A DNA stretch of 64,000 bases from Roseicyclus persicicus (GCF_012395815.1 NZ_JAAZQQ010000006.1:1-64000); one strand, 5' to 3'; positions 52,988 through 62,381 are shown, counted from the stretch's first letter. Numbers and translations are program-made. The notes: generated from the sequence alone by a model not told the origin.

Positions 52988-53814
52988 GCCCGACCTGGCA
53001 CGGGCTGGAAGAACCCGCGCCGCGGCCGATGGCGCCCGGCGACTGGCTGCGCGTGGGGCTTCGCGGGGCCGCGATCCTGGCGCTGCTGGCGGTGTGCTTT
53101 CCGCTCCTCCTTGTCCTGCGCATCCCCGAGCGCCTGATCTGCGGCCTGAACCGCCCGGTGACGCCCCACATCACCCAGTTCGTCTGCCGCGCGGCCTGTC
53201 GGGTGCTGGGCCTGCGCCTGCAGATGCGCGGCGCGCCGATGACGGGGCCGGGGGCCTATGTGGCCAACCACGTCAGCTGGCTCGACATCTTCGTGCTGAA
53301 CGCCTGCAAGCGGCTCTACTTCGTGGCGAAATCCGAGGTGGCGGGCTGGCCGGGCATCGGCTGGCTCGCGCGCGGCACCGGCACCGTGTTCATCGACCGC
53401 GACCGGCGGCAGGCGGCGGCGCAGACGCGGCTGTTCGAGGACCGGCTGCGCGCGGGCCACCGGCTCCTGTTCTTCCCCGAGGGCACCTCGACCGACGGTC
53501 GCCGCGTGCTGCCGTTCAAGACGACGCTGTTCCAGGCCTTCCAGTCCGACCGGCTGCGCGACGTGCTGCAGGTCCAGCCGGTGACTGTGGTCTACCACCC
53601 GCCGCCGGGCGAGGCCGACACCTTCTATGGCTGGTGGGGCGACATGCCCCTTGGCCCCGCGATCCTGTCGTCGCTGGCGGTGCGGCGGCAGGGCCGGGTC
53701 GAGGTGGTCTACCACACGCCCCTGCGCGTGGCCGATTTCCCCGACCGCAAGACGCTGGCCGCCATGGCCGAGGCCGAGGTGCGGGGCGGGTTTCCGCCCG
53801 AGCGCCTCGCCTGA
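52984..53814 (+). CDS. olsA: OlsA, lyso-ornithine lipid acyltransferase
   Basis: OlsA adds the second acyl chain to lyso-ornithine lipid and belongs to the PlsC family. The 276-residue product has a membrane segment near residue 35 and the acyltransferase motifs NHVSWLD (HxxxxD, about 89-94), FIDRDRR and FFPEGTSTDG. Adjacent olsB makes the assignment firm; a plain 1-acylglycerol-3-phosphate acyltransferase role is the alternative. Ornithine lipids replace phospholipids under phosphate limitation. Confidence 0.93.
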   Translation: MSPTWHGLEEPAPRPMAPGDWLRVGLRGAAILALLAVCFPLLLVLRIPERLICGLNRPVTPHITQFVCRAACRVLGLRLQMRGAPMTGPGAYVANHVSWLDIFVLNACKRLYFVAKSEVAGWPGIGWLARGTGTVFIDRDRRQAAAQTRLFEDRLRAGHRLLFFPEGTSTDGRRVLPFKTTLFQAFQSDRLRDVLQVQPVTVVYHPPPGEADTFYGWWGDMPLGPAILSSLAVRRQGRVEVVYHTPLRVADFPDRKTLAAMAEAEVRGGFPPERLA

Positions 53815-53818
53815 GCTG

Positions 53819-54604
53819 TCAGAGCGCCGTCCAGCCGCCGTCCACGCTGATCGTGGTGCCGGTGATCTGCGCCGCGGCGTCCGAGCACAGGAACACCGCG
53901 GTGCCGCCCATCTGCTCGACCGTGGCGAACTCCTTCGACGGCTGGCGGGCCAGCATGACCTCGCGCACCACGGTGTCGCGGTCCATCTTGTGGGTCTTCA
54001 TCTGGTCGGGGATCTGCGCCTCGACCAGCGGGGTCAGGACGTAGCCCGGGCAGATCGCGTTGGCGGTGATCGCCTCCTCGGCGGTTTCCAGCGCGGTGGT
54101 CTTGGTCAGGCCGACGATCCCGTGCTTGGCGGCGATGTAGGCCGACTTGTAGGGGCTCGCCGTCAGGCCATGGGCCGAGGCGATGTTGATGACCCGGCCC
54201 CAGCCGGCCTTGCGCATCAGGGGCAGGGCGGCGGCGGTGGTGTGGAAGGCCGAGGACAGGTTGATCGCGATGATCGCGTCCCATTTCTCGGCCGGGAACT
54301 CGGGAATCGGGGCGACGTGCTGGATGCCCGCGTTGTTCACCAGGATGTCGCAGACGCCGGCCTCCTCGATCAGCTTGCGGCAGTCGGCGCCCTTGGACAT
54401 GTCGGCCTTGATGTAGCGGGCCTCGACCCCGCAGACATCGGCGATCTCTTGGGCGAGCGCGTGGTCCTCGTCGCGGTCGGTGAAGCTGTTCAGCACCACG
54501 TTCGCCCCGGCCTTGGCCAGTTCCCGCGCGATGCCGAGACCGATTCCCGAGTTGGAGCCGGTGATGACGGCGGTCTTGCCGGACAGGTCGGTGGTGATGG
54601 CCAT
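53819..54604 (-). CDS. bdhA: 3-hydroxybutyrate dehydrogenase (short-chain family)
   Basis: The 261-residue protein oxidises D-3-hydroxybutyrate to acetoacetate with NAD in polyhydroxybutyrate breakdown. It has the short-chain dehydrogenase motifs TGSNSGIGLGIA, NNAGIQHVAPI and the catalytic YIAAK (Ser in NIASAHG). The segments MSKGADCR, FHTTAAALPLM and ICPGYVLTPLVEAQIPDQMK closely follow the 3-hydroxybutyrate dehydrogenase subgroup. It converges with olsA, the stops being four bases apart. Confidence 0.92.
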   Translation of the reverse strand: MAITTDLSGKTAVITGSNSGIGLGIARELAKAGANVVLNSFTDRDEDHALAQEIADVCGVEARYIKADMSKGADCRKLIEEAGVCDILVNNAGIQHVAPIPEFPAEKWDAIIAINLSSAFHTTAAALPLMRKAGWGRVINIASAHGLTASPYKSAYIAAKHGIVGLTKTTALETAEEAITANAICPGYVLTPLVEAQIPDQMKTHKMDRDTVVREVMLARQPSKEFATVEQMGGTAVFLCSDAAAQITGTTISVDGGWTAL

Positions 54605-54689
54605 GGGAATGCTCCTCGCGTCTGTGGTCGCCGCGACCCTAATGCTGCGGCTGCGAGAAGAACAGGGGAGGGCGACGGCCCGCCGCGCC

Positions 54690-54765
54690 AAAAAAAACGC
54701 CGGCACGAGGCCGGCGTTCAGTTATTGAGGCAGGTTTCATACAGGCAAGAAACCTATCGAGCAGT
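54690..54765 (-). ncRNA. Candidate small RNA with own promoter and terminator
   Basis: On the minus strand the promoter at 54772-54801 would start an RNA near A54765. The RNA would contain a 7-bp hairpin (AGGTTTC/GAAACCT, 54732-54755), a single-stranded CTGCCTCAATAACTG, and a classic intrinsic terminator: a 9-bp stem AACGCCGGC/GCCGGCGTT (54696-54718) followed by a run of Ts (54697-54690). The predicted length is about 76 nt. No convincing ORF fits, and no upstream minus-strand gene needs this terminator. The alternative is a terminated leader upstream of bdhA. Confidence 0.65.
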
Positions 54766-54771
54766 GCCACC

Positions 54772-54801
54772 TTTATAAGCAATGGGTTGGCCGATGTCCA
54801 A
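54772..54801 (-). promoter_or_regulatory. Promoter of the candidate small RNA
   Basis: TTGGAC (54801-54796), an 18-base spacer and TATAAA (54777-54772) lie on the minus strand, the most consensus-like -10 seen in the intergenic DNA of this GC-rich window. A 6-bp inverted repeat (GGTTGG/CCAACC, 54785-54803) overlaps the -35 and could be an operator. Confidence 0.55.
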
Positions 54802-54880
54802 CCGAAAAGTTTGAAAAGAAAAAGCGCCGCAGATAGCCTCGGCACCAACGAATGTTGAGGCAGGGGGGGATTGTTCCCGA

Positions 54881-56689
54881 ATGACGACGAAATGTTTCAG
54901 ATCCGCGCTGACCGGCGTGCTCCTGTCGCTGGGGCTCGCCGGGGCAGGTATGGCGGAGCCGGTCCACGGCATCGCAATGTATGGGGAGCCGGCGCTGCCG
55001 CCGGACTACACCCATCTGCCCTACGCCAACCCCGACGCGCCCACCGGCGGGCGCATCGTGACCGGCGAGGTGGGCGCCTTCGACAGCCTCAACCCGCATA
55101 TCCGGCAGGGCTCGGTGCCTTGGCAGCTCCGGCACCTGGCCTACGAATCGCTGCTGGGCCGCAGCTGGGACGAGCCCTTCACCCTCTACGGCCTGCTCGC
55201 CGAATCGGTCGAGGTGGCCGAGGACAATTCCTGGGTCGAATTCACCCTGCGCCCCGAGGCCCGATTCTCGGACGGCAGCCCCGTCACCGTCACCGACGTG
55301 ATCTGGTCCTTCGAGACCCTCGGCACCGTCGGCCACCCCCGCTACCTGGGCGCCTGGACGCGGGTGTCGGGGATCGAGGCGGTGGGCGAGCGCGGCGTGC
55401 GCATCACCTTCGCCGAACCCGACCGGGAGTTGGCCATGATCATGGGCCTGCGCCCGATCCTCCAGGCCGCGCAGTGGGAGGGGATCGACTTCGAGGCGTC
55501 CGGGCTCGACGTGATCCCGATCACCACCGCGCCCTACGTCGTCGATGATTTCGAGGCGGGCCGCTTCCTGTCGCTGCGGCGTGACCCGGACTACTGGGGC
55601 GCCGACCTGCCGTTCCGCCGGGGCACCAACGTGATCGACGAGATCCGGATGGAGTTCTTCGCCGACGGCACCGCGATGTTCGAGGCCTTCACCGCCGGCA
55701 TCCTGACCACCATGCGCGAGACCTCGGCGCAGGCCTGGGCCACCAACTACGACTTCCCCCGCGTCCGCTCGGGCGAGGTGGTGCTGTCCGAGGTGCCGCA
55801 CCAGCGCCCGTCGGGCATGACCGGCCTCGTGATGAACACCCGCGACGCGCCGTTTTCCGACTGGCGGGTGCGCGAGGCGATGATCCAGGCCTTTCCGGCC
55901 GAATTCATCAACCAGACGCTGAACGCCGGCGTCGATCCGCGGATCACCTCGTACTTTGCCAACTCGCCGCTGGCGATGCGGCCGGGCCCGGCCGAGGGGC
56001 GCGTGGCCGAGTTCCTCGCGGAATACGAACAGGTCCTCCTGCCCGGCGCGATCGAGGGCTACGTCATGCCCGTCTCGGACGGCACCGAGCGCAACCGGCA
56101 GGGCATCGCCACCGCGCTCGAGGCGCTGGCCGCCGCGGGCTACACGGTGCAGAACGGGGTGATGACCACGCCCGAGGGGGCGCCCTTCACCTTCGAGATC
56201 CTGCTGCAGACGGGGTCGTCCGAGAACGACGCCATCGTCAACATCTACACCGAGGCGCTGATGCGGCTCGGGATCGCGGTGCAGGTGACGCGGGTCGATG
56301 CGGCCCAGTTCCGCGAACGCCGCGACGCCTTCGACTTCGACATGATCTACGAGCGCTACGGCCTGTCGCTGTCGCCCGGCAACGAGCAGTACAGCTACTG
56401 GGGCTGCGAGGTGGTCGACACGCCCGGCTCGCGCAACCTGATGGGCGCCTGCCACCCGGCGATCGAGGGGCTGATCGGGCGGATGCTGACCTCGGAAAGC
56501 CAGGACGACTACGTGGCCGCGGTGCAGGCGCTCGACCGGGTGCTGACCTCGATGCGCTACGTGGTGCCGTTCTGGCACAACCCTTTCAGCCGCATCGCCT
56601 ACAACGCCGAGCTGCACTACCCCGAGACGATCCCGATCTACGGCGACTGGATCGGCTGGCAGCCCGACGTCTGGTGGGTCGAACAGTGA
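54881..56689 (+). CDS. YejA-type periplasmic oligopeptide-binding protein
   Basis: The 602-residue precursor has a signal peptide (cleaved near GMA/EP) and the YejA-group opening HGIAMYGEPALPPDYTHLPYANPDAPTGG. Further family 5 binding-protein features include FTLRPEARFSDGSPVTVTDVIWSFETL and LRRDPDYWGADLPFRRG. YejA proteins feed peptide-like compounds, such as microcin C-type molecules in enterics, to YejBEF. No permease or ATPase is adjacent here, so it is an orphan in this window. A stem-loop with a TTCG loop follows the stop. Confidence 0.9.
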   Translation: MTTKCFRSALTGVLLSLGLAGAGMAEPVHGIAMYGEPALPPDYTHLPYANPDAPTGGRIVTGEVGAFDSLNPHIRQGSVPWQLRHLAYESLLGRSWDEPFTLYGLLAESVEVAEDNSWVEFTLRPEARFSDGSPVTVTDVIWSFETLGTVGHPRYLGAWTRVSGIEAVGERGVRITFAEPDRELAMIMGLRPILQAAQWEGIDFEASGLDVIPITTAPYVVDDFEAGRFLSLRRDPDYWGADLPFRRGTNVIDEIRMEFFADGTAMFEAFTAGILTTMRETSAQAWATNYDFPRVRSGEVVLSEVPHQRPSGMTGLVMNTRDAPFSDWRVREAMIQAFPAEFINQTLNAGVDPRITSYFANSPLAMRPGPAEGRVAEFLAEYEQVLLPGAIEGYVMPVSDGTERNRQGIATALEALAAAGYTVQNGVMTTPEGAPFTFEILLQTGSSENDAIVNIYTEALMRLGIAVQVTRVDAAQFRERRDAFDFDMIYERYGLSLSPGNEQYSYWGCEVVDTPGSRNLMGACHPAIEGLIGRMLTSESQDDYVAAVQALDRVLTSMRYVVPFWHNPFSRIAYNAELHYPETIPIYGDWIGWQPDVWWVEQ

Positions 56690-56714
56690 CCCGGGCCCAG
56701 GTCTGACACGGGGG

Positions 56715-56740
56715 AACGGCGCCTTCGGGCGCCGTTTCGC
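56715..56740 (+). terminator. Intrinsic terminator after the yejA-type gene
   Basis: A 9-bp stem (AACGGCGCC / GGCGCCGTT) closed by a TTCG tetraloop lies 25 bases after the stop and is followed by TCGC. The T-run is short (three Ts including the stem end), so termination may be partial. Confidence 0.65.
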
Positions 56741-56854
56741 TGCCCGGGCCCCATGCGCCGAAAACGGCGGGCGCACGGGTCGCTTCCCGGCGCGACAGGG
56801 CCGGCCGTCCGGCGCCAGAAGGGCGGAACGGCAGGCGGATGCGGGACAGCCCAG

Positions 56855-57739
56855 ATGCGATATGGAACCGGCGCGGCGCTGGTGATGGCGGCGGCGCTCC
56901 TGTGGTCGCTGCAGGGCCTCGCCTTTCGCCAGATCGAGGCGGCAGACCCCTGGGCGATCCTGTTCTGGCGCTCGCTGGGGATGCTGCCGGTGCTGGCCCT
57001 GTTCATCGCGGTCCGGGGGCGGGGGCGCCTGGTCGCGGCGATCCTCGGCGCGGGGCGGGACGGGGTGATCGGCGGGCTCGGCCTGATCTTCGCCTTCGGC
57101 GGCGCGGTCTACGCGATCCAGTCCACCACCATCGCCAACGCGGTGTTCCTGTTCGCCGCCTCGCCCTTCCTGACCGCGCTGCTGGCCTGGGCGGTGCTGG
57201 GCGAGCGCGTGCCGGCGCGCACCTGGGCCTCCATCGGGGTGGCCGCGCTCGGCATCGCGGTGATGGTCTGGGGCGGGCTCGACCGCGGGGCGCTGGCGGG
57301 CAACCTCGCCGCGCTGTCCAGCGCCGCGGGCTTTGCCGTGTTCACCGTCACGCTGCGCCGGGGCGGCATCCGCGACCCGCTGCCCGGCGTGGTCCTCGGC
57401 GGCGTCTTTTCCATGATCGCGGCGGCGGCCATGACCGGCCTCGCCGGCGGCACGCTGGCCGTCACCCTGCCCGACGCGGGCTGGTCGCTCGGCATGGGGG
57501 CGGTGACGCTGGCGGGGGGCATGGTGCTCTACACGCTGGGCAGCCGTGCGGTGCCGGCGGCCGAGCTGACGCTGTTCACCATGCTCGAGGTGATGCTGGC
57601 GCCGTTCTGGGTCTGGCTCGTGCTGGGCGAGACGGCCAGCCGGGCGACGCTGGCGGGGGGCCTCGTCATCCTCGCGGCGATGGCGCTCAGCGCGATCCGG
57701 CCGCGGCGGGGCGCGGCGGTGCCGGGTGCGCCGGCCTGA
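56855..57739 (+). CDS. DMT-superfamily transporter (EamA family)
   Basis: The 294-residue protein has about ten hydrophobic helices arranged as two EamA repeats (about 5-135 and 145-280), with typical segments LLWSLQGLAFRQIEAADPWAILFWRS and FTMLEVMLAPFWVWLVLGE. Such proteins export metabolites or amino acids across the inner membrane; the substrate is unknown. ATG 56855 is chosen because it begins just before the first helix; longer in-frame versions lack support. Confidence 0.88.
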   Translation: MRYGTGAALVMAAALLWSLQGLAFRQIEAADPWAILFWRSLGMLPVLALFIAVRGRGRLVAAILGAGRDGVIGGLGLIFAFGGAVYAIQSTTIANAVFLFAASPFLTALLAWAVLGERVPARTWASIGVAALGIAVMVWGGLDRGALAGNLAALSSAAGFAVFTVTLRRGGIRDPLPGVVLGGVFSMIAAAAMTGLAGGTLAVTLPDAGWSLGMGAVTLAGGMVLYTLGSRAVPAAELTLFTMLEVMLAPFWVWLVLGETASRATLAGGLVILAAMALSAIRPRRGAAVPGAPA

Positions 57740-57742
57740 GCG

Positions 57743-58453
57743 CTACTCGGCCGCGTCGGGCAGTTTCTGCGGCGGGACGGCCGGGTTCTCGCCGTTCGGG
57801 TAGACCAGCCCCGCCGAGATGATCAGCTTGGCCGCGTCCTCGACCGTCATGTCGAGCACCATCACGTCCTTCTTGGGCAGGTAGAGCAGGAAGCCCGAGG
57901 TCGGGTTCGGCGTCGTCGGCAGGAACACCGAGATCATCTCCTCGGGCCCGTGCCGCTGCGCGATCTCGCCCTTGGCATGGGTCGAGATGAAGGCGATGGC
58001 CCAGATCCCCTTGCGCGGGTACTCGACCAGGCACGCCTTCTCGAAATTCTGCTGGCCCTGCTGCAGCACCGTCTCGACGATCTGCTTGAGCCCCGAGTAG
58101 AGCGACCGGATCAGCGGGATCGACAACACCAGGCTTTCGGCCCAGCGGATCAGCGACCGCCCGATCAACCCCTTGGCGACCCAGCCCACCAGGATGGTGA
58201 ACACCAGGAACGTCGCCACCCCGAGCCCGCGGATGTCGACCTCGAGGCCGGTGTATTCCCGGATCAGGTGCACCGGGTTGTAGGCCGTGGGGATGAAGGG
58301 CAGCACCCAGCTGTCGATCCACCCGAACAGCGACCAGATCAGCCAGATCGTGATGCCGATCGGCGCGATCACGATCAGGCCGGTCAGGAAGTTCGACCGG
58401 AGCGAAGACAGGACGCCGCGGCGCGGCGGCGGGGGCGTTTCGGGCAGTTGCAT
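57743..58453 (-). CDS. DUF502 membrane protein
   Basis: The 236-residue protein matches DUF502: two N-terminal membrane helices (about 20-42 NFLTGLIVIAPIGITIWLIWSLFGW and about 72-95) and a soluble region with IPLIRSLYSGLKQIVETV, GIWAIAFISTHAKGE, SVFLPTTPNPTSGFLLYLPKKDV and MTVEDAAKLIISAG. These blocks are widely conserved in bacteria and in plants (COV proteins), but the molecular function is unknown. It ends three bases after the convergent DMT gene. Confidence 0.9.
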   Translation of the reverse strand: MQLPETPPPPRRGVLSSLRSNFLTGLIVIAPIGITIWLIWSLFGWIDSWVLPFIPTAYNPVHLIREYTGLEVDIRGLGVATFLVFTILVGWVAKGLIGRSLIRWAESLVLSIPLIRSLYSGLKQIVETVLQQGQQNFEKACLVEYPRKGIWAIAFISTHAKGEIAQRHGPEEMISVFLPTTPNPTSGFLLYLPKKDVMVLDMTVEDAAKLIISAGLVYPNGENPAVPPQKLPDAAE

Positions 58454-58541
58454 GCGGGTCTTCGGGTCTGGGCGTGGGGGCCTGCCCCCCGGCCTGTTCT
58501 ATGTAAGCCGCTGTCCCCGGCCGCACAAGCGGCGCGGCGCC

Positions 58542-59456
58542 TCAGGTCGCGGCCAGCGCCCGTGCGATGGCCGCGGCCAGCCGCGCATTGTTCAGGACCA
58601 GCGCGATGTTGGCCTCGAGCGTGCGCCCCTGGGTTAGCTCGAACAGCCGTTGCAGCAGGAAGGGCGTCACCGCCTTGCCGCTGATGCCGCGCGCGGTGGC
58701 CTCGCGCTGCGCCTCGGCGATCAGCGGGGCCAGCGTGGCGGCGGGGATCTCGGCGTCCTCGGGGATCGGGTTCGCCACCAGCTGCCCGCCCGGCAGGCCG
58801 AGCGCGGCGCGCAAGCCGTGGGCCCGCGCGATCATCGCCGGGTCGTCCATGCGCAGCGGCGCGGGCAGCCCGCTCTCGCGGCTCCAGAAGGCGGGAAACC
58901 CGTCCTGCCCCACCGCGATCACCGGCACGCCGAGGGTTTCCAGAACCTCCAGCGTCTTGGGCAGGTCGAGGATCGCCTTGGCCCCGGCGGCCACCACGCT
59001 GACGCGGGTCTGCGCGAGCTCCTGCAGGTCGGCGGAGATGTCGAAGCTGTCCTCCGCGCCGCGGTGCACGCCCCCGATCCCGCCCGTGGCAAAGACGCCG
59101 ATGCCGGCCTGCGCGGCGCAGATCATGGTGGCCGCGACCGTCGTCGCCCCGGTGCCGCCGCGGGCGAGGCAGGCGGCCAGGTCGGCCCGGCTCAGCTTGG
59201 CGACCTCGGTCGCCTTGGCGAGCCGTTCCAGATCGGGCGCGGCCAGACCCACGCGGATCACCCCCTCCAGCACCGCGATGGTGGCGGGCACGGCGCCCGC
59301 CGCCCGCACCGCGGCCTCGACGGCATGGGCGGTCTCCAGGTTCCGCGGCCAGGGCATCCCGTGGGTGATGATGGTCGATTCGAGCGCCACGACCGGCGCG
59401 CCAGCCGCGCGGGCGTCGGCCACCTCGGGCGACAGCTGCAGGGGCAGGGGGGTCAT
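58542..59456 (-). CDS. psuG: PsuG, pseudouridine-5'-phosphate glycosidase
   Basis: PsuG splits pseudouridine 5'-phosphate into uracil and ribose 5-phosphate. The 304-residue product has the family motifs VALESTIITHGMPWPRNLETA, ATIAVLEGVIRVGL, TEVAKLSRADLAACLARGGTGATTVAATM, FATGGIGGVHRGAEDSFDISADL, and ANPIPEDAEIP. It overlaps psuK by four bases, forming the two-gene pseudouridine degradation unit. Confidence 0.95.
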   Translation of the reverse strand: MTPLPLQLSPEVADARAAGAPVVALESTIITHGMPWPRNLETAHAVEAAVRAAGAVPATIAVLEGVIRVGLAAPDLERLAKATEVAKLSRADLAACLARGGTGATTVAATMICAAQAGIGVFATGGIGGVHRGAEDSFDISADLQELAQTRVSVVAAGAKAILDLPKTLEVLETLGVPVIAVGQDGFPAFWSRESGLPAPLRMDDPAMIARAHGLRAALGLPGGQLVANPIPEDAEIPAATLAPLIAEAQREATARGISGKAVTPFLLQRLFELTQGRTLEANIALVLNNARLAAAIARALAAT

Positions 59457-60343
59457 GCGAGGTCTCCCGACACATAGGCGGCCGCGGCCGCGACGGCGCT
59501 TTGCAGCGCCTCCTCCGGGCCCGCGCCGCCCAGCTCCGCCGCCACATGCGCGGCCATGAAGGTGTCGCCCGCCCCGGTGATCCGCCGCGCCTCGACAGGC
59601 GGCGGCACCGCGGTCAGCGTGCGGCCCGGCCGCGCGTCGACGGCCATCTCGGCCCCCGCCGTCACCAGCACCCGCCGCGCCCCGGCCGCCACCAGCGCCT
59701 CGGCCGCCGCGGCGGCGTTGGCGGGCCGCGTCCCGGTCAGGAGGCCCGCCTCCTCCCGGTTTACGTAGAGCGTGGCGCGCGGGTGCCGCAGGAGCGGGCG
59801 CAGCCGTTCCGCCTTGCCGGGCGAGGCCGGCGCGATGCGCAGGTCGGCCGCGGCGAAGAGCGGGCTGTCCGCGATCTCGGCCAGCAGCGCCTCGGTCAGG
59901 TTGCCATCGATGGCCACGGGTCCGGCCCAGGGCGCTTCCGCGCTGCCCAGCCGGCCGTCGGCCAGCGGCGCAAGGATGCGGTCGCCCGCGGCCTCCAGCG
60001 AATGGGCATCGGCGAGTGCCGCCACCAGCGTCCCCTGCGCCTCGATCGCCATGTACTGGTCGGTCGGCAGGTCCGGGTCGACCGTCAGCACCCCGCAGTC
60101 GAGCCCCATCCCCTCGCAGGCCGCCACCAGCTCCCGCCCGGCCGGATCGTCGCCCACCACCGACACCAGCGCCGGCGCCAGCCCGAAGCGGCGCAGCGTC
60201 ATCGCGATGTTCAGCGCCACGCCGCCGGGCACCTGCACGATGCGCCCCGGCTTGTCGTTGCCGAGCGCCATGGGCAGGTCGGTGCGCCCGATGATGTCCC
60301 ACAGGACCGAGCCGATGCACAGGATATCGGGGCGTTGCGTCAT
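59453..60343 (-). CDS. psuK: PsuK, pseudouridine kinase (PfkB family)
   Basis: PsuK phosphorylates pseudouridine so PsuG can cleave it. The 296-residue protein is a PfkB/ribokinase-family sugar kinase with ILCIGSVLWDIIGR, the glycine-rich PGGVALNIAMTLRRFG, and the C-terminal catalytic ITGAGDTFMAAHVA with Asp base. Substrate is assigned from coupling to psuG. The ATG at 60343 lies downstream of repeat copy C; a longer frame would read into the repeat and is rejected. Confidence 0.92.
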   Translation of the reverse strand: MTQRPDILCIGSVLWDIIGRTDLPMALGNDKPGRIVQVPGGVALNIAMTLRRFGLAPALVSVVGDDPAGRELVAACEGMGLDCGVLTVDPDLPTDQYMAIEAQGTLVAALADAHSLEAAGDRILAPLADGRLGSAEAPWAGPVAIDGNLTEALLAEIADSPLFAAADLRIAPASPGKAERLRPLLRHPRATLYVNREEAGLLTGTRPANAAAAAEALVAAGARRVLVTAGAEMAVDARPGRTLTAVPPPVEARRITGAGDTFMAAHVAAELGGAGPEEALQSAVAAAAAYVSGDLA

Positions 60344-60380
60344 GGCCCCTTGCCTAGCGTCGGCCCCTGTCGCCGTCCAT

Positions 60381-60449
60381 CCTCCATCTTTGCTTAGGAA
60401 GTACTCCGGGGGGAGTCGCCAAAGGCGACGGGGGGCAGCGCCCCCCACC
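60381..60449 (+). repeat. Palindromic repeat copy C between psuK and rpsB
   Basis: The copy reads CCTCCATCTTTGCTT, then TACTCCGGGGGG, then hairpins GTCGCC/GGCGAC (loop AAA) and GGGGGGC/GCCCCCC (loop AGC-type). It is almost the same as the copy inside hypF (16752-16821), with differences mostly in loops. It lies 38 bases upstream of the psuK start codon in the divergent psuK-rpsB region. Confidence 0.85.
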
Positions 60450-60474
60450 TCGACACCTCCCTCCCGCGAAGGGC

Positions 60475-60503
60475 TTGCCTTCCGCGCCGAAACCCCGTAA
60501 CGG
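60475..60503 (+). promoter_or_regulatory. Putative rpsB promoter
   Basis: TTGCCT (60475-60480), a 17-base spacer and TAACGG (60498-60503) lie 115 bases before the rpsB start codon. This leaves a leader of about 105 bases that could bind ribosomal protein S2 for feedback, as known in other proteobacteria; no specific fold was confirmed. Confidence 0.4.
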
Positions 60504-60617
60504 CACGCTCACTTCACAGGCGGAGGCGGGCCTGCGGCGGGAGACATCCCCGCAGTGTCCACCGGTTGGGGAAACCCTGAACCTCCGCCCCAGGCGCAAA
60601 CCGGAAAGGAACAAGGC

Positions 60618-61400
60618 ATGGCGCTTCCCGACTTCTCCATGCGTCAGCTTCTCGAAGCTGGCGTGCACTTCGGCCACCAGACCCAGCGCTGGAACCCGCG
60701 GATGGCTCCGTACATCTACGGCGACCGCAACGGCATCCACATCCTCGACCTGACCCAGACCGTCGAACTGCTCGACCAGGCGCTGCAGGTCGTGCGCGAC
60801 ACCGTCGCCAAGGGCGGCCGGATCCTGTTCGTCGGCACCAAGCGCCAGGCGCAGAAGCCGATCGCCGACGCGGCCGAGCGTTGCGCGCAGTATTACATGA
60901 ACCACCGCTGGCTGGGCGGCACGCTGACCAACTGGAAGACCGTGTCGAACTCGATCCAGCGCCTCAAGCAGATCGACGAGCAGTTCGCGCACGGCCTCGA
61001 GGGCCTGACCAAGAAGGAACGGCTCGGCATGGAACGCGACCAGGCCAAGCTGCAGGCCTCGCTCGGCGGCATCCGCGAGATGGGCGGCCTGCCGGACCTG
61101 CTGTTCGTCATCGACGTGAACAAGGAAGACCTCGCCATCCTCGAGGCCAAGAAGCTGGGCATCCCGGTCGTGGCCGTGGTCGACACCAACTGCTCGCCCG
61201 AGGGCGTGGACTACATCATCCCCGGCAATGACGACGCCGCCCGCGCCATCGCGCTCTACTGCGACCTCGTCAGCCGCGCCGCGCTCGACGGCATGTCGAC
61301 GCAGCTGCAGACCGCCGGCGTCGACATCGGCGCGCTCGAGGAAGGCACCGTCGAGGAGGCTCTGGCCGCCGACGAGGCCGGGGCGGCCGAGGAGGCCTGA
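60618..61400 (+). CDS. rpsB: RpsB, 30S ribosomal protein S2
   Basis: S2 binds late to the 30S subunit and is needed for recruiting S1. The 260-residue product has the S2 signatures [45 protein letters not shown] and the [34 protein letters not shown] block. The C-terminal about 30 residues are acidic ([15 protein letters not shown]), common in this group. An AAAGGAACAAGG ribosome site precedes the ATG. It is paired with tsf. Confidence 0.98.
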   Translation: MALPDFSMRQLLEAGVHFGHQTQRWNPRMAPYIYGDRNGIHILDLTQTVELLDQALQVVRDTVAKGGRILFVGTKRQAQKPIADAAERCAQYYMNHRWLGGTLTNWKTVSNSIQRLKQIDEQFAHGLEGLTKKERLGMERDQAKLQASLGGIREMGGLPDLLFVIDVNKEDLAILEAKKLGIPVVAVVDTNCSPEGVDYIIPGNDDAARAIALYCDLVSRAALDGMSTQLQTAGVDIGALEEGTVEEALAADEAGAAEEA

Positions 61401-61477
61401 GGCCCCCCGTCACCGGATTGACACGCGCGCGGGGCATCACCCGCGCGCAGGACGCTGAAGATTCAGGAGACATCGCA

Positions 61478-62353
61478 ATGGCGATTACCGCTGCAATGGT
61501 GAAGGAACTGCGCGAAGCGACGGGCGCAGGCATGATGGACGCCAAGAAGGCGCTGACCGAGACCGACGGCGACATGGAGGCCGCGGTCGACTGGCTGCGC
61601 ACCAAGGGTCTGGCCAAGGCCGCCAAGAAATCGGGCCGCACCGCCGCCGAGGGCCTCGTGGCCGTCGCCGTCTCGGGCGGCACCGGCGTCGCGGTCGAGG
61701 TGAACTCGGAAACCGACTTCGTGGCCAAGAACGGGGAGTTCCAGGCCATGGTGGCCAGCATCTCCGAGGCCGCGCTCGGCGCCGATGACGTCGAGGGCCT
61801 GAAGGCCGTCCAGATCGGCGGCAAGCCGGTCGAGACCGTCATCACCGACGCCATCGCCAAGATCGGCGAGAACATGGCGCTGCGCCGCATGGCCAAGATC
61901 TCGGGCGACACCGTGGTGTCCTACGTGCACAACGCCGCCGCCCCCGGCATGGGCAAGATCGGCGTGCTGGTCGCGATGACCGGCGGCGACGAGGCCTTTG
62001 CCCGCCAGGTGGCGATGCATGTGGCCGCGGTGAACCCCGCCGCGCTGGACGAGGCCGCCGTCGACCCCGCGATGGTCGAGAAGGAGCGCCAGGTCCAGAT
62101 CGACATCGCGCGCGAATCGGGCAAGCCCGAGGCCGTGATCGAGAAGATGATCGAAGGCCGGATGAAGAAGTATCTCGCCGAGATCACGCTGGTGAACCAG
62201 GCCTTCGTCATCAACCCCGACCAGACCGTCGGCGCCGCCGCCAAGGATGCCGGCGCCACGATCACCGGCTTCGTCCGGCTCGAGGTCGGCGAGGGGATCG
62301 AGAAGAAGGAAGAGAACTTCGCCGAGGAAGTGGCCAAGGCCGTCAAGGGCTGA
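61478..62353 (+). CDS. tsf: Tsf, elongation factor Ts
   Basis: EF-Ts exchanges GDP for GTP on EF-Tu. The 291-residue product shows the N-terminal UBA-like domain ([37 protein letters not shown]), the core motif [13 protein letters not shown] and the C-terminal [23 protein letters not shown] ribosome site precedes the ATG. It is followed by a strong intrinsic terminator, closing the rpsB-tsf operon. Confidence 0.98.
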   Translation: MAITAAMVKELREATGAGMMDAKKALTETDGDMEAAVDWLRTKGLAKAAKKSGRTAAEGLVAVAVSGGTGVAVEVNSETDFVAKNGEFQAMVASISEAALGADDVEGLKAVQIGGKPVETVITDAIAKIGENMALRRMAKISGDTVVSYVHNAAAPGMGKIGVLVAMTGGDEAFARQVAMHVAAVNPAALDEAAVDPAMVEKERQVQIDIARESGKPEAVIEKMIEGRMKKYLAEITLVNQAFVINPDQTVGAAAKDAGATITGFVRLEVGEGIEKKEENFAEEVAKAVKG

Positions 62354-62381
62354 GCCTTTCCCGACGCCGGGACAGTGACGG

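Noticed and set aside
54639-54972. Small minus-strand ORFs across the bdhA upstream region
   Set aside because: They cross the predicted promoter, terminator and the start of the YejA-type gene and lack ribosome sites; a small RNA explains the region better.
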